This document shows, piece by piece, positions 29,583 through 39,557 of a stretch of DNA of 64,000 nt (positions are counted from its first letter, which is position 1; every line of letters starts with the position of its first letter). The DNA is taken from NCBI RefSeq assembly GCF_001010285.1, contig NZ_CP011104.1, forward strand, positions 1,302,001 through 1,366,000, read 5' to 3'. Position numbers and translations under genes: made by a program. This stretch comes from Photorhabdus thracensis. Its GTDB lineage: Bacteria > Pseudomonadota > Gammaproteobacteria > Enterobacterales > Enterobacteriaceae. Below the pieces are notes generated by a model. The model was not told the DNA's origin, ran no database searches, and saw only the letters and a program-made list of their open reading frames with translations.

Positions 29583-29960
29583 ATGAAGAATGTTAAATTG
29601 ACTCACACATTGATGGCTGTTGTTTTGGGTACAGCCCTGATCAGCAGTAGTGTGCTGGCGGAAGAGTCTTTTAAAAATAAAGCGACACAAGCACTCGACA
29701 GTGCTGGTCAGAAAATTGATGACTCCATGAAAAGCGTCGATGGTTACATGGATGATAGTGCTATCACAGCGAAGATTAAAAGTGAGTTGTTGGCGGAAAA
29801 AGGTATCAACAGCACCGGCATCGCGGTAAAAACAGAAAAAGGAGTTGTTTATATTTCTGGTTTTGTGAAAAGCGAGCAGCAATCCAGAAAAGTGCTGGAT
29901 GTTATCTCTAAAGTGAAAGGGGTCAAATCTATTCAAAACGGTCTGACCATAAAAAAATAA
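29583..29960 (+). CDS. osmY: BON-domain periplasmic protein, short OsmY
   Basis: The 125-residue precursor has a signal peptide of about 26 residues (ending SSSVLAEE) and a single BON domain (DDSAITAKIKSELL to VKSIQNGLTIK). E. coli OsmY is about 201 residues with two BON domains, so this version has one repeat. The position between prfC and yjjU supports orthology. OsmY is a stress-induced periplasmic protein with proposed chaperone and membrane-contact roles. The RBS AAAGGAAGG is strong. Regulation by RpoS is known in E. coli but not visible here. Confidence 0.85.
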   Translation: MKNVKLTHTLMAVVLGTALISSSVLAEESFKNKATQALDSAGQKIDDSMKSVDGYMDDSAITAKIKSELLAEKGINSTGIAVKTEKGVVYISGFVKSEQQSRKVLDVISKVKGVKSIQNGLTIKK

Positions 29961-30141
29961 TATGTTTTTCTAATTTGGTGGTTGTTTTCCATTCAAATAA
30001 TTTTGTTTTGTACTAATCGGATATGCGCCCTCACCAGGGGTTTTTATCAAAATATTGACTACGTAGCACCATAATATAATGACGGATAATAACTTCCCAA
30101 GTTATGCTCTCTATCCGTCATTTATTTTCTTGGGGGACTGT

Positions 30142-31206
30142 GTGGGGAAACGTATACCGATAACTTTGGGAAATATTGATCTATTATCCCATAAATATAA
30201 ATCACATATTAAATCTGGAAAGGTTGCTCTTGTTTGTGAGGGCGGGGGGCAGCGCGGCATTTTTACCGCTGGTGTGCTGGATGAATTTATGCGTGTTGGA
30301 TTTAACCCGTTTGATCTATTGCTTGGTACTTCGGCGGGTGCTCAGAACCTTTCAGCCTATATTTGTGGGCAGCGCGGATATGCCCGGCGGGCTATCAGCC
30401 GTTATACGACCAGACCTGATTTCTTTAACCCTCTGCGTTTTGTTCGTGGTGGTCATTTAGTTGATTTAGACTGGTTTTTACAGACCGTTTCTCAGGAACT
30501 TCCCTTGGATATCCCCGCCGCTTTACGCAAATTTGAGGCAGGATGTGAATTTTATATGTGCGCGTGTCGTGCAGATAATTTTGAACCAACCTATTTTCAT
30601 CCTGATGGTAAGAATTGGCTGGAAGTGATTAAGGCATCAAGTGCTATTCCTGGGCTTTATCGCAATGGTGTGACGATTGATGATGTCGTTTATTATGATG
30701 GTGGTATCAGTGACGCCATTCCAGTGGAAGAGGCGTATCGCCGTGGTGCTGATACGATAGTAGTGATCCGCACTGTTCCTTCACAGCTCTATTACACGCC
30801 CGATTGGATGAAACGGATGGAACGCTGGTTGGGGGATAGCAGCTTGCACAAGATGGTACGGATGTTACAACAACATGCGAAAAGCTATTACCGCACACAG
30901 AAATTTATTGAGAATCCACCTGATGATGTACAAATCTTTGAAATCTACCCGCCTGCGCCATTAACTGCCAGTGCATTAGGCAGCCGTTTGCCGGCACTGA
31001 ATAAGGATTATCATCTTGGGCGTCGTTGCGGTCGCTATTTTCTGGCGACGGTTGGTCATGCCTTTGTTGGTGATAAGTTTGGTATGGCGGAGCGTAAAAA
31101 TTATCGTTTGAGCCGTCATGTCTTGCGCCGGAGTGGAGAAAATAGCATTTTGGTTAAACCATCAACTGCATTGGCGGAATCGCCAGAACAGATGAATAAC
31201 GGATAG
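30142..31206 (+). CDS. yjjU: Patatin-like phospholipase family protein YjjU
   Basis: This serine-aspartate dyad lipid hydrolase has the oxyanion motif CEGGGQRGIFTAG, the nucleophile elbow LGTSAGA and the catalytic Asp in YYDGGISD. I place the start at GTG 30142 (VGKRIPITLGN), which aligns with the start of E. coli YjjU (357 residues) and follows a GGGGG RBS. The frame is open to an ATG at 30079, which would add 21 residues. It ends 4 bp before yjjV, so the two form an operon. Confidence 0.88.
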   Translation: MGKRIPITLGNIDLLSHKYKSHIKSGKVALVCEGGGQRGIFTAGVLDEFMRVGFNPFDLLLGTSAGAQNLSAYICGQRGYARRAISRYTTRPDFFNPLRFVRGGHLVDLDWFLQTVSQELPLDIPAALRKFEAGCEFYMCACRADNFEPTYFHPDGKNWLEVIKASSAIPGLYRNGVTIDDVVYYDGGISDAIPVEEAYRRGADTIVVIRTVPSQLYYTPDWMKRMERWLGDSSLHKMVRMLQQHAKSYYRTQKFIENPPDDVQIFEIYPPAPLTASALGSRLPALNKDYHLGRRCGRYFLATVGHAFVGDKFGMAERKNYRLSRHVLRRSGENSILVKPSTALAESPEQMNNG

Positions 31207-31210
31207 TTTT

Positions 31211-31984
31211 ATGTTCATTGATACCCACTGCCATTTTGATTTTCCCCCGTTTCGTGATGACGAACGGCAGAGCCTACAACGGGCGGCACAGGATGGTGTG
31301 GATAAAATTATTGTTCCCGCGGTGAGTGGGAAAAATTTGCAACGGGTATCTGAACTGGCTCGCGTTTATCCGGAGATTTATGCGGCGTTGGGTTTGCATC
31401 CTCTTTATATCAATGGACATCAGGAATCGCATCTTGCCGATCTGGCGCGATTACTGAAACAGAAAAATGAAAAGCGGGTGGCTGTCGGAGAGATTGGCCT
31501 TGATCTCTATATGGCTGAACCTCAGTTTGAAAAACAGAAAGAGTTGCTGTGTGCTCAATTGCGGCTGGCAAAACAGTGTGAATTACCTGTCATACTTCAT
31601 TCCAGAAAAAGCCATGATCAACTGGCCGCGATCCTGAGAAGAATCGACCTTCCCCGTACCGGCGTGGTACATGGATTCGCCGGTAGTTTATCTCAGGCAG
31701 AGGCTTTTATCCGTTTGGGATACTACATCGGGGTAGGGGGAACCATTACTTATGAAAGAGCGCAGAAAACCCGTCGCGCAGTCGCTGAACTTCCTTTAAC
31801 TTCTCTTGTACTGGAAACAGACGCACCGGATATGCCACTTTTCGGGTTTCAGGGAGAACCTAACCGACCGGAAAGAGTTACCGGGGTTTTTGCTTCATTA
31901 TGTGAGCTTCGCCGTGAATCTCCTGACGAAATCGCCGCCCAACTTTATAGTAACAGTGTTGAGTTATTTGGGTTGAATAGTTAA
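31211..31984 (+). CDS. yjjV: TatD-family metal-dependent hydrolase YjjV
   Basis: A 257-residue TIM-barrel hydrolase of the TatD DNase family. The metal-binding start is DTHCHFDF, followed by GEIGLDLY, VILHSRKSHDQ, the His in VVHGFAG, and ETDAPDMP. It is nearly the size of E. coli YjjV (259). Family members are Mg-dependent 3'-5' exonucleases or deoxyribonucleases; the exact substrate is unproven. Coupled to yjjU. Confidence 0.92.
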   Translation: MFIDTHCHFDFPPFRDDERQSLQRAAQDGVDKIIVPAVSGKNLQRVSELARVYPEIYAALGLHPLYINGHQESHLADLARLLKQKNEKRVAVGEIGLDLYMAEPQFEKQKELLCAQLRLAKQCELPVILHSRKSHDQLAAILRRIDLPRTGVVHGFAGSLSQAEAFIRLGYYIGVGGTITYERAQKTRRAVAELPLTSLVLETDAPDMPLFGFQGEPNRPERVTGVFASLCELRRESPDEIAAQLYSNSVELFGLNS

Positions 31985-32098
31985 GTGGTATATCATAAAA
32001 CTTTAACTGCGCTTACCTGATAATCATCTCTTAATTGTTTATTATTTTGCCGTCCTGACGGCTAGATTATCTTATTGCAGATTATTTCCGCAATTTTG

Positions 32099-32114
32099 TG
32101 TGATTTACATCACA
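32099..32114 (+). promoter_or_regulatory. CRP-binding site upstream of the nucleoside transporter
   Basis: TGTGATTTACATCACA is a perfect TGTGA-N6-TCACA palindrome 160 bp before the transporter start. cAMP-CRP activation, probably counteracted by CytR, is expected for nucleoside uptake genes. Confidence 0.8.
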
Positions 32115-32273
32115 TTTATCGTTTTTCCATTGCTTTTTTCGGTGGGTATTTGTGATGTAGATAGCTTGTTCATTCCGATGACTGAGTATAATCAGCGCCG
32201 AAACAGTGTCAGTAAACATTTACATACTTACTGACATATTTAATTTATTATTAAGTGAACAGGGATTCTTCCA

Positions 32274-33551
32274 ATGCAACTCTTTATGAGCCTGGTCGGG
32301 ATGGTAGTGCTGATCTTGATCGCAGTACTCTTTTCCAGTAACTATCGCGCTATTAAACTTCGTACCGTCCTTGGTGCTTTTTTGATTCAGGTCGCTATCG
32401 GCGCTTTTGTACTTTATGTTCCCGCAGGCAAGATAATATTAATGGGTATGTCTGAGGGAGTTTCCAGTGTTATCCAGTATGGTCAGCAAGGAATGGATTT
32501 TATTTTTGGTGGATTAGTTTCCCCCAAAATGTTTGAACTGTTTGGGGGTGGTGGTTTTGTTTTCGCCTTGCGTGTACTGCCGATTATCGTTTTCTTCTCT
32601 TCACTGATTGCTGTTTTGTACTACATCGGTGTTATGCAGCTCGTTATCAAAGTATTGGGTGGCGGCCTGCAAAAAGTTCTCGGAACTTCACGTACCGAAT
32701 CGTTGTCAGCAACAGCAAATATTTTCGTAGGTCAAACTGAAGCGCCACTGGTTGTTCGCCCTTATATCGCCACGATGACCCAGTCTGAACTGTTTGCGGT
32801 TATGTGTGGTGGTCTGGCATCTGTCGCGGGTTCTGTACTGGCTGGTTATGCATCAATGGGCGTACCGTTGGAATATCTGATTGCGGCTTCCTTTATGGCA
32901 GCCCCAGGTGGTCTGTTATTCGCTAAACTGATGGTGCCTGAAACTGAAAAGTCGCAAGACACTGTTGATGCGATGTCACTGGTCGCTGAATCAGAACGTC
33001 CTGCTAACATTATCGATGCCGCTGCTTCTGGCGCCGCTGCTGGTATGCAATTAGCGCTGAACGTCGGTGCAATGTTACTGGCGTTTGTTGCCTTGATTGC
33101 GTTAGTGAACGGTATTCTTGGTGGTATTGGCGGCTGGTTTCATTACCCACAACTTTCACTTGAATTGGTGCTGGGCTGGGTTTGTGCGCCTATTGCTTAC
33201 CTGATTGGTGTTCCATGGCATGAAGCAACCGTTGCCGGTTCCTTTATCGGTCAAAAACTGGTTGTGAACGAATTCGTTGCCTTTATGAACTTCGGCCCAT
33301 ATTTGCAACCGGATGATGCGGTTGCGGCTGCGGGTTTACAGGTTCTGTCAGATCACACCAAAGCCATCATCTCCTTTGCACTGTGTGGCTTTGCTAACCT
33401 TTCTTCTGTCGCTATCCTGCTGGGTGGTTTGGGCGGTATGGCGCCAAATCGTCGCGGGGATGTCGCTCGTCTGGGGATGAAAGCAGTAATAGCAGGTACA
33501 TTATCCAACCTGATGAGTGCAACTATTGCCGGTTTCTTCCTGGCGCTGTAA
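32274..33551 (+). CDS. Concentrative nucleoside transporter (CNT family, NupX/NupC-like)
   Basis: A 425-residue inner-membrane protein with 9-10 hydrophobic segments. CNT motifs include [12 protein letters not shown] and the late NEFVAFMNF and [12 protein letters not shown], where the nucleoside-binding residues lie. It resembles E. coli NupX/YeiM more than NupC (for example GFRVLPAII-like and [13 protein letters not shown]). It imports nucleosides with H+ or Na+. Placement directly upstream of deoCABD, with a CRP site of its own, couples uptake to deoxynucleoside catabolism. E. coli lacks this gene at this site. Confidence 0.9.
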   Translation: MQLFMSLVGMVVLILIAVLFSSNYRAIKLRTVLGAFLIQVAIGAFVLYVPAGKIILMGMSEGVSSVIQYGQQGMDFIFGGLVSPKMFELFGGGGFVFALRVLPIIVFFSSLIAVLYYIGVMQLVIKVLGGGLQKVLGTSRTESLSATANIFVGQTEAPLVVRPYIATMTQSELFAVMCGGLASVAGSVLAGYASMGVPLEYLIAASFMAAPGGLLFAKLMVPETEKSQDTVDAMSLVAESERPANIIDAAASGAAAGMQLALNVGAMLLAFVALIALVNGILGGIGGWFHYPQLSLELVLGWVCAPIAYLIGVPWHEATVAGSFIGQKLVVNEFVAFMNFGPYLQPDDAVAAAGLQVLSDHTKAIISFALCGFANLSSVAILLGGLGGMAPNRRGDVARLGMKAVIAGTLSNLMSATIAGFFLAL

Positions 33552-33734
33552 CTTTGTTGCAATATGCAGGTGGGATAATCCCGCCTGCAATCCATTTTCC
33601 TTCCAATTAACCCATGATGAAAAACATTGCCTGCCATCCCCCTTTGTTTGGCAATGAGTTATATTTTTTATCGTGTACTATTTGATGACAGGAAGGTGTG
33701 ATTGGCAGATAAACCGGATAGCACACCAATTTAA

Positions 33735-33750
33735 TGTGATTTTCATCACA
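33735..33750 (+). promoter_or_regulatory. deoC: CRP site 1 of the deo operon
   Basis: TGTGATTTTCATCACA is a perfect CRP half-site pair. Its centre lies 52 bp upstream of a second, weaker site. E. coli deoP2 has two CRP sites about 53 bp apart with CytR bound between them, so the layout looks conserved. Confidence 0.8.
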
Positions 33751-33786
33751 TATAAAATTGTTATCTTGCAAATTACATTGTATTAA

Positions 33787-33802
33787 TGTGATATTTGGCA
33801 CG
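33787..33802 (+). promoter_or_regulatory. deoC: CRP site 2 of the deo operon
   Basis: TGTGATATTTGGCACG has one perfect and one degraded CRP half-site. A -10-like TAATAT lies about 40 bp downstream of its centre, so this would be the promoter-proximal site of a deoP2-type promoter. Confidence 0.6.
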
Positions 33803-33854
33803 ATTTTTTGAGCGTTTAAATGTTCAAATAATATTATGCCAATATTTTATGGAT

Positions 33855-34045
33855 AAAGGCGAGGCTCGCATTAAGGACCATAAACCGAAGAGAGCATAGT
33901 GCGGTGAAAAGGAGTTCAACTGTCGCGGTAGGCATCCCACGGCTACATCTTCAAGGAACCAAGTCCGCTCGCCAACAAACAATCGTTTAAAAAAATGTGT
34001 GGTTCTGGCGTAAAGCCGGCCGCGATAATAACGTTGGAGAGTTTT
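33855..34045 (+). other. Long, possibly structured deo leader
   Basis: About 190 nt lie between the predicted transcription start and deoC. GGCGAG at 33858-33863 can pair with CTCGCC at 33968-33973, and GGAC at 33875-33878 with GTCC at 33963-33966, enclosing about 85 nt with further internal complementarity. A local hairpin GCGA/TCGC competes with the outer stem. I do not recognise a known riboswitch. Confidence 0.35.
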
Positions 34046-34828
34046 ATGACCGATTTAACCGCAGCAGCGCAGCGTGCGCTGAGTTTGATGGATTTAACGA
34101 CACTTAATGATGATGATACAGATGGAAAAGTGACGGCACTTTGTCATCAGGCGAAAAGCCCGGCGGGTAACACGGCGGCTATCTGTATCTACCCGCGTTT
34201 TATTCCTCTGGCGCGTAAAGTATTGCGTGAACAGGGCACCCCTGAAATCCGCATTGCAACAGTGACAAACTTCCCACACGGTAATGACGATATTGAGATC
34301 GCTGTAGCTGAAACCTGGGCGGCGATTGCTTATGGTGCTGATGATGTTGACGTGGTTTTCCCATACCGCGCATTGATGGCCGGTAATGAACAAATTGGCT
34401 TTGATATGGTTAAAGCCTGTAAAGAAGCCTGTGCGGAAGCGGGTGTTTTGCTAAAAGTCATTATCGAAACAGGTGAACTGAAAGAAGCATCTCTGATCCG
34501 TAAGGCGGCTGAAATTTCAATTAAAGCAGGCGCCGATTTTATCAAAACGTCCACCGGCAAAGTACCCGTTAACGCCACACTGGCAAGTGCTGAAATCATG
34601 ATTAAGGTTATTCATGAGATGGGAGTGGGTGAAACCGTTGGTTTCAAACCAGCGGGTGGCGTGCGTACCGCGGAAGAAGCAGCACAATATCTGGCATTGG
34701 CTGATCGCATTATGGGTGATAAATGGGTTGATGCCCGCCATTTCCGTTTTGGTGCTTCCAGCTTGTTGGGAAGTTTGCTGAACACTCTGGGTCATCAGGG
34801 GCAAAAACAAAGCAGCAATTACGGATAA
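34046..34828 (+). CDS. deoC: Deoxyribose-phosphate aldolase
   Basis: A 260-residue class I aldolase that cleaves 2-deoxyribose 5-phosphate to glyceraldehyde 3-phosphate and acetaldehyde. The Schiff-base lysine is in DFIKTSTGK, with the second lysine in [10 protein letters not shown] and the [11 protein letters not shown] strand typical of DeoC. The ATG at 34046 (MTDLTAAAQ) follows TTGGAGAG and matches the 259-residue E. coli protein; the frame runs upstream to 33995 but without an RBS. First gene of deoCABD. Confidence 0.97.
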   Translation: MTDLTAAAQRALSLMDLTTLNDDDTDGKVTALCHQAKSPAGNTAAICIYPRFIPLARKVLREQGTPEIRIATVTNFPHGNDDIEIAVAETWAAIAYGADDVDVVFPYRALMAGNEQIGFDMVKACKEACAEAGVLLKVIIETGELKEASLIRKAAEISIKAGADFIKTSTGKVPVNATLASAEIMIKVIHEMGVGETVGFKPAGGVRTAEEAAQYLALADRIMGDKWVDARHFRFGASSLLGSLLNTLGHQGQKQSSNYG

Positions 34829-34898
34829 TCATACACCGTACCCGTTGGTGCGTAATAGCTGAACCTTTCCCGATTTTAATCAAGATGAGGAGAATGCT

Positions 34899-36221
34899 TT
34901 GTTTCTGGCACAGGAAATTATCCGTAAAAAACGTGATGGGCATCCACTGAGTGAAGAAGAGATCCGCTTCTTCATCAATGGCGTGCGTGACAATACCGTT
35001 TCTGAAGGGCAGATTGCTGCGCTGGCGATGGCTATCTACTTCCACGATATGATAATGGGGGAGCGGGTGGCTCTGACTCTGGCTATGCGTGATTCCGGTA
35101 CGGTGTTGAACTGGCAAAGCTTGAATCTGAATGGCCCGATTGTGGATAAACATTCAACCGGCGGTGTCGGTGATGTCACATCCCTGATGCTTGGCCCAAT
35201 GGTGGCGGCTTGTGGTGGTTATGTTCCGATGATCTCCGGCCGTGGTTTGGGTCATACCGGTGGTACGCTGGACAAACTGGAAGCGATCCCAGGATTTGAT
35301 ATTTTTCCTGATGACAGCCGCTTCCGTAACATTATTCATGACGTTGGCGTAGCGATTATCGGCCAGACCAATTCGCTGGCACCGGCAGACAAACGCTTCT
35401 ATGCAACTCGGGATATTACCGCGACGGTGGATTCTATCCCCTTGATCACCGCGTCTATCCTCGGCAAAAAACTGGCTGAAGGTTTGGATGCATTGGTGAT
35501 GGATGTCAAAGTTGGCTCTGGTGCGTTTATGCCGACTTATAAAGAGTCGGAACAACTGGCGGAATCTATTGTTAGCGTAGCTAACGGTGCGGGTTGTAAA
35601 ACGACTGCGCTGTTGACGGATATGAATCAGGTTCTAGCATCCAGTGCGGGTAACGCACTTGAAGTTCGTGAAGCCGTTCGCTTTCTGACGGGTGAATATC
35701 GCAATCCACGTTTACTCGAAGTTACAATGGCACTGTGTGTTGAAATGCTGGTATCCGGTAATCTGGCAACAGACCGTGAAGACGCCCGCAATAAACTCCA
35801 GTCGGTATTAGATAACGGTAAAGCAGCAGAAATCTTTGGTCGCATGGTCGCTGCACAAAAAGGCCCGGTTGATTTCGTTGAGCGTTATGACCGTTATTTG
35901 CCAACCGCTGTTTTTAGCCAACCTGTATTGGCTGGACAGCATGGATTTATCACAGATATGAATACCCGTGCTTTGGGCATGTCTGTAGTTTCCCTTGGTG
36001 GGGGACGCCGTAAGGCAGCAGATCTTATAGATTACAGTGTGGGGCTGAGTAATATCGTTGCTCTGGGTTCAGAAGTGAATGCAGATACCCCCTTAGCTAT
36101 TATTCATGCCAACAATGAAAACGAATGGCAGGAAGCGGCGGAGGCAATACGTAAAGCTATCGTTCTGGGCGTGGAAGCCAAACCAGCCACACCAATGGTT
36201 TATCGCCAAATCAGCGAGTAA
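34899..36221 (+). CDS. deoA: Thymidine phosphorylase
   Basis: A 440-residue enzyme that converts thymidine and phosphate to thymine and 2-deoxyribose 1-phosphate. The glycosyl-phosphorylase signature is in [10 protein letters not shown] and [14 protein letters not shown], and the phosphate- and substrate-binding regions include [10 protein letters not shown]. The start is TTG at 34899 ([14 protein letters not shown]), the same unusual start codon as in E. coli, with AGGAG upstream. It lies 70 bp after deoC. Confidence 0.97.
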   Translation: MFLAQEIIRKKRDGHPLSEEEIRFFINGVRDNTVSEGQIAALAMAIYFHDMIMGERVALTLAMRDSGTVLNWQSLNLNGPIVDKHSTGGVGDVTSLMLGPMVAACGGYVPMISGRGLGHTGGTLDKLEAIPGFDIFPDDSRFRNIIHDVGVAIIGQTNSLAPADKRFYATRDITATVDSIPLITASILGKKLAEGLDALVMDVKVGSGAFMPTYKESEQLAESIVSVANGAGCKTTALLTDMNQVLASSAGNALEVREAVRFLTGEYRNPRLLEVTMALCVEMLVSGNLATDREDARNKLQSVLDNGKAAEIFGRMVAAQKGPVDFVERYDRYLPTAVFSQPVLAGQHGFITDMNTRALGMSVVSLGGGRRKAADLIDYSVGLSNIVALGSEVNADTPLAIIHANNENEWQEAAEAIRKAIVLGVEAKPATPMVYRQISE

Positions 36222-36291
36222 TAACCATACTTATTATTAAATAACGGTGGCATTTCCGCATTGTTAGCGTGACTTGACGCAGGAGAAAATT

Positions 36292-37515
36292 ATGAAACGT
36301 ACATTCATCATGGTATTGGATTCTTTTGGCATTGGTGCCAGTGAAGATGCCGAAAAATTTGGTGATAAAGGATCTAACACCTTGGGACACATTGCAGAAG
36401 TCTGTGCCCGTGGTGATGCCGATGTTGGCCGTAAAGGGCCTCTGAACTTGCCGAACTTAAGCCGTTTAGGTTTGGGTAAAGCAGCGGAGGAGTCTTGTGG
36501 AACTTTCCCTGTAGGTCTGGACAAAGACGCAGACATCATCGGTGTTTACGGTTATGCCAGCGAACTCTCTTCCGGTAAAGACACACCATCAGGTCACTGG
36601 GAAATTGCCGGTGTACCGGTTCTGTTTGACTGGGGTTACTTCAAAGATGAAGAAAACAGCTTCCCACAGGCATTGTTGGATAAACTGGTAGCGCGCGCAA
36701 ACCTGCCGGGTTATCTGGGTAACTGCCACTCTTCCGGTACCGTCATTCTGGATAAACTGGGTGAAGAGCATATGAAAACGGGTAAACCGATTTTCTATAC
36801 CTCGGCTGACTCGGTATTCCAGATTGCTTGCCACGAAGAGACTTTCGGTTTGGATCGCCTGTACGAACTGTGTGAAATTGCCCGTGAAGAGCTGACTGAC
36901 GGTGATTATAATATCGGTCGCGTTATTGCCCGCCCATTTGTTGGTGAGAAAGCAGGTCATTTCGAGCGTACCGGTAATCGTCATGATCTGGCTGTAGAGC
37001 CACCGGCTCCAACTATACTGAAAAAATTGGTTGATGAGAAAAATGGCGAAGTTGTTTCTATCGGCAAGATCGCGGATATTTACGCAAACGTCGGTATCAC
37101 GCAAAAAGTGAAAGCGACCGGTATTGACGCACTGTTTGACGCAACTCTGGTTGAGATGGAAAAAGCGGGTGACAACACCATCGTCTTCACTAACTTTGTT
37201 GATTTCGACTCTGCTTACGGTCATCGCCGTGACGTTCCGGGTTATGCTGCTGCATTAGAGCTGTTTGACCGCCGTTTGCCTGAAATGCTGAAACAGGTGA
37301 AAGAAGATGACATCCTGATCCTGACCGCAGACCACGGTTGTGACCCAACATGGCCTGGTACTGACCATACTCGTGAGCACATTCCGGTTCTGATTTATGG
37401 GCCAAAAGTGAAACCCGGCTCACTGGGTCACCGTGAAACTTTTGCTGATATTGGACAGACAGTGGCTAAATATTTTGATCTGTCGCCAATGGAATACGGC
37501 AAACCCATGCTCTAA
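36292..37515 (+). CDS. deoB: Phosphopentomutase
   Basis: A 407-residue, Mn-dependent enzyme of the alkaline-phosphatase superfamily that converts (deoxy)ribose 1-phosphate to the 5-phosphate, feeding DeoC. The metal-binding [10 protein letters not shown] start, the phospho-threonine region [11 protein letters not shown], and the late ligands in [11 protein letters not shown] and [19 protein letters not shown] are all present. The ATG at 36292 has AGGAG upstream and matches the 407-residue E. coli protein. The frame's earlier start at 36274 is not needed. Confidence 0.97.
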   Translation: MKRTFIMVLDSFGIGASEDAEKFGDKGSNTLGHIAEVCARGDADVGRKGPLNLPNLSRLGLGKAAEESCGTFPVGLDKDADIIGVYGYASELSSGKDTPSGHWEIAGVPVLFDWGYFKDEENSFPQALLDKLVARANLPGYLGNCHSSGTVILDKLGEEHMKTGKPIFYTSADSVFQIACHEETFGLDRLYELCEIAREELTDGDYNIGRVIARPFVGEKAGHFERTGNRHDLAVEPPAPTILKKLVDEKNGEVVSIGKIADIYANVGITQKVKATGIDALFDATLVEMEKAGDNTIVFTNFVDFDSAYGHRRDVPGYAAALELFDRRLPEMLKQVKEDDILILTADHGCDPTWPGTDHTREHIPVLIYGPKVKPGSLGHRETFADIGQTVAKYFDLSPMEYGKPML

Positions 37516-37590
37516 TCCCGATTACTGGCTGCTTGCGGGCAGCCATATACCACCAAAATAACCAGTAAATAAGAAACAAGGAATTTAATT

Positions 37591-38307
37591 ATGGCCACTC
37601 CCCATATTAATGCCGAGATGGGCGATTTTGCAGATGTTGTTCTGATGCCTGGCGATCCATTACGTGCAAAATACATTGCTGAAACTTTTCTGGAAAATGT
37701 TCGGCAGGTAAATAATGTTCGCGGCATGTTGGGTTTCACCGGGACTTATAAAGGCCGCCCGATTTCCGTGATGGGACATGGTATGGGAATTCCATCCTGC
37801 TCTATCTATGCGAAAGAACTAATTGCCGATTTTGGCGTTAAAGTCCTTATCCGTGTGGGTTCCTGCGGTTCAGTACGTCACGACATTAAATTGCGTGATG
37901 TGGTTATTGGCATGGGTGCATGTACTGATTCCAAAGTTAACCGTATACGTTTTAAAGATCATGACTTTGCCGCGATTGCTGATTTCGATCTGGTCCGTAA
38001 TGCGGTTGATGCTGCTAAAGCAAAAAACATTAAAGCGCATGTAGGCAACATCTTCTCCATTGAACTGTTCTATACACCTGATACACAAATGTACGATGTA
38101 ATGGAAAAGTACGGTATTTTGGGTGTAGAAATGGAAGCGGCAGGTATCTACAGTGTTGCAGCTGAATATGGCGCAAAAGCACTGACTATCTGTACCGTTT
38201 CTGATCATATTCGTACCGGTGAACACGTTATTGCAGAAGAACGTCAGACGACGTTTAATGAAATGATTGAAATCGCGCTGGAATCTGTTCTGTTGGGTGA
38301 TAAATAA
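37591..38307 (+). CDS. deoD: Purine-nucleoside phosphorylase
   Basis: A 238-residue hexameric phosphorylase that splits purine (deoxy)nucleosides into base and (deoxy)ribose 1-phosphate. The phosphate-binding [13 protein letters not shown] and RVGSCG, the substrate motif [11 protein letters not shown], and the catalytic Asp in [10 protein letters not shown] are seen. Last gene of deoCABD, 75 bp after deoB; a small hairpin (GGCTGC with GCAGCC) lies between them. A strong terminator follows. Confidence 0.97.
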   Translation: MATPHINAEMGDFADVVLMPGDPLRAKYIAETFLENVRQVNNVRGMLGFTGTYKGRPISVMGHGMGIPSCSIYAKELIADFGVKVLIRVGSCGSVRHDIKLRDVVIGMGACTDSKVNRIRFKDHDFAAIADFDLVRNAVDAAKAKNIKAHVGNIFSIELFYTPDTQMYDVMEKYGILGVEMEAAGIYSVAAEYGAKALTICTVSDHIRTGEHVIAEERQTTFNEMIEIALESVLLGDK

Positions 38308-38334
38308 CCCCTGCTCTTTATTTTCAGTCACCTA

Positions 38335-38375
38335 ATGCCAGTCAGTTAAGCGATTGACTGGCATTTCTCTTTTTC
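38335..38375. terminator. Terminator between deoD and the convergent transsulfuration operon
   Basis: A perfect 10-bp stem (ATGCCAGTCA with TGACTGGCAT, 10-nt loop) is followed by a T-rich tail on + (TTTCTCTTTTT). The reverse side is less T-rich, so it mainly ends the deo transcript. Confidence 0.85.
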
Positions 38376-38381
38376 TCTCTT

Positions 38382-39536
38382 TTATTGAGCTGCTTTTTCT
38401 AACGCCTGAGCCAAATCTGCGATGAGATCCTCCGCATCTTCGATACCCACTGAAATCCGCACTAACTGCGGAGTAATCCCGGAAGCAAGACGCTTTTCTA
38501 ACGGAATAGAAGCGTGAGTCATACTAAATGGTTGACCTATCAGGCTTTCCACTCCTCCCAAACTTTCCGCCAGTGTAAATAATTTCAACTCTTGAATCAG
38601 CCGACGGGCATAATCATCATCACCCTTTAAATGGATAGAAATCATACCACCAAAGCCCTTCATCTGGCGCTTTGCCAGCTCATGCTGCGGATGGGAAGGG
38701 AGACCGGGATAAAAAACAGTTTCGATCTGTGGTTGTTGAGCCAGCCAGTGTGCGATCTTTTCCGCACTGTCGATGTGACGCTGCATACGCAGAGCAAGCG
38801 TACGCATTCCGCGTAGTACCAAGAAACTGCTAAATGGATCGAGCACGCCACCTACAGAGTTTTGCAGAAAACCGAGTTTTTCTGCCAGGTCTGCATCCTT
38901 GCCGACGACTGCCAGCCCTGCGATGACATCGGAATGACCATTAAGATACTTAGTCGCTGAGTGCACCACGATATCAAATCCCAGATCAAGCGGCCGCTGA
39001 ATATACGGGGAGGCGAAAGTATTATCTGCCACGCTGATGATACCGTGTCGTTGTGCTATTTGCGCGATAGCAGCCAGATCGGCCAGTTTCAGCAGTGGAT
39101 TAGTGGGTGTCTCCACCCAGATCATTTTTGTATCGGGACGAATTGCGGCTTCAAGGCCAGCAATGTCATGCGCTTCAACATAAGTGACACGCAAACCGGC
39201 GCTACGACTACGCACTTTTTCTAGCAGCCGATAGGTACCACCGTACAGATCATCTACTGCCACCAAATGGCTGTCTTTATCCAGCAGCTCCAGCACCGTG
39301 GAACTGGCAGCCAGACCTGAACTGAACGCATATCCCCGGCTGCCGTTTTCCAGTTCGGCTATAGCACTTTCCAGCGCATCACGCGTCGGGTTGCCACTGC
39401 GGGAATATTCATAACCAGTGTGCTGGCCGGGAGCTGACTGGGCATAAGTTGAAGTTGCATAAATCGCCGGCATTACCGCGCCGGTATGATCGGGTGTATA
39501 GCCGGCGTGAACAGTTTTGGTATCAAACTTGGTCAT
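38382..39536 (-). CDS. Cystathionine gamma-lyase (Cys/Met metabolism PLP enzyme)
   Basis: This 384-residue, PLP-dependent enzyme of the MetB/MetC/CGL family has YEYSRSGNPTRDALE, the YGGTYRLLEKV segment, and the PLP lysine in SATKYLNGHSDVIAG. Next to a cystathionine beta-synthase it most likely acts as gamma-lyase, releasing cysteine from cystathionine; gamma-synthase activity cannot be excluded. The stop lies 10 bp from the terminator hairpin, and the start is 21 bp after the beta-synthase stop, so the pair forms an operon. Confidence 0.85.
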   Translation of the reverse strand: MTKFDTKTVHAGYTPDHTGAVMPAIYATSTYAQSAPGQHTGYEYSRSGNPTRDALESAIAELENGSRGYAFSSGLAASSTVLELLDKDSHLVAVDDLYGGTYRLLEKVRSRSAGLRVTYVEAHDIAGLEAAIRPDTKMIWVETPTNPLLKLADLAAIAQIAQRHGIISVADNTFASPYIQRPLDLGFDIVVHSATKYLNGHSDVIAGLAVVGKDADLAEKLGFLQNSVGGVLDPFSSFLVLRGMRTLALRMQRHIDSAEKIAHWLAQQPQIETVFYPGLPSHPQHELAKRQMKGFGGMISIHLKGDDDYARRLIQELKLFTLAESLGGVESLIGQPFSMTHASIPLEKRLASGITPQLVRISVGIEDAEDLIADLAQALEKAAQ

Positions 39537-39557
39537 AGAATTATTCCTGCAAAAAGA

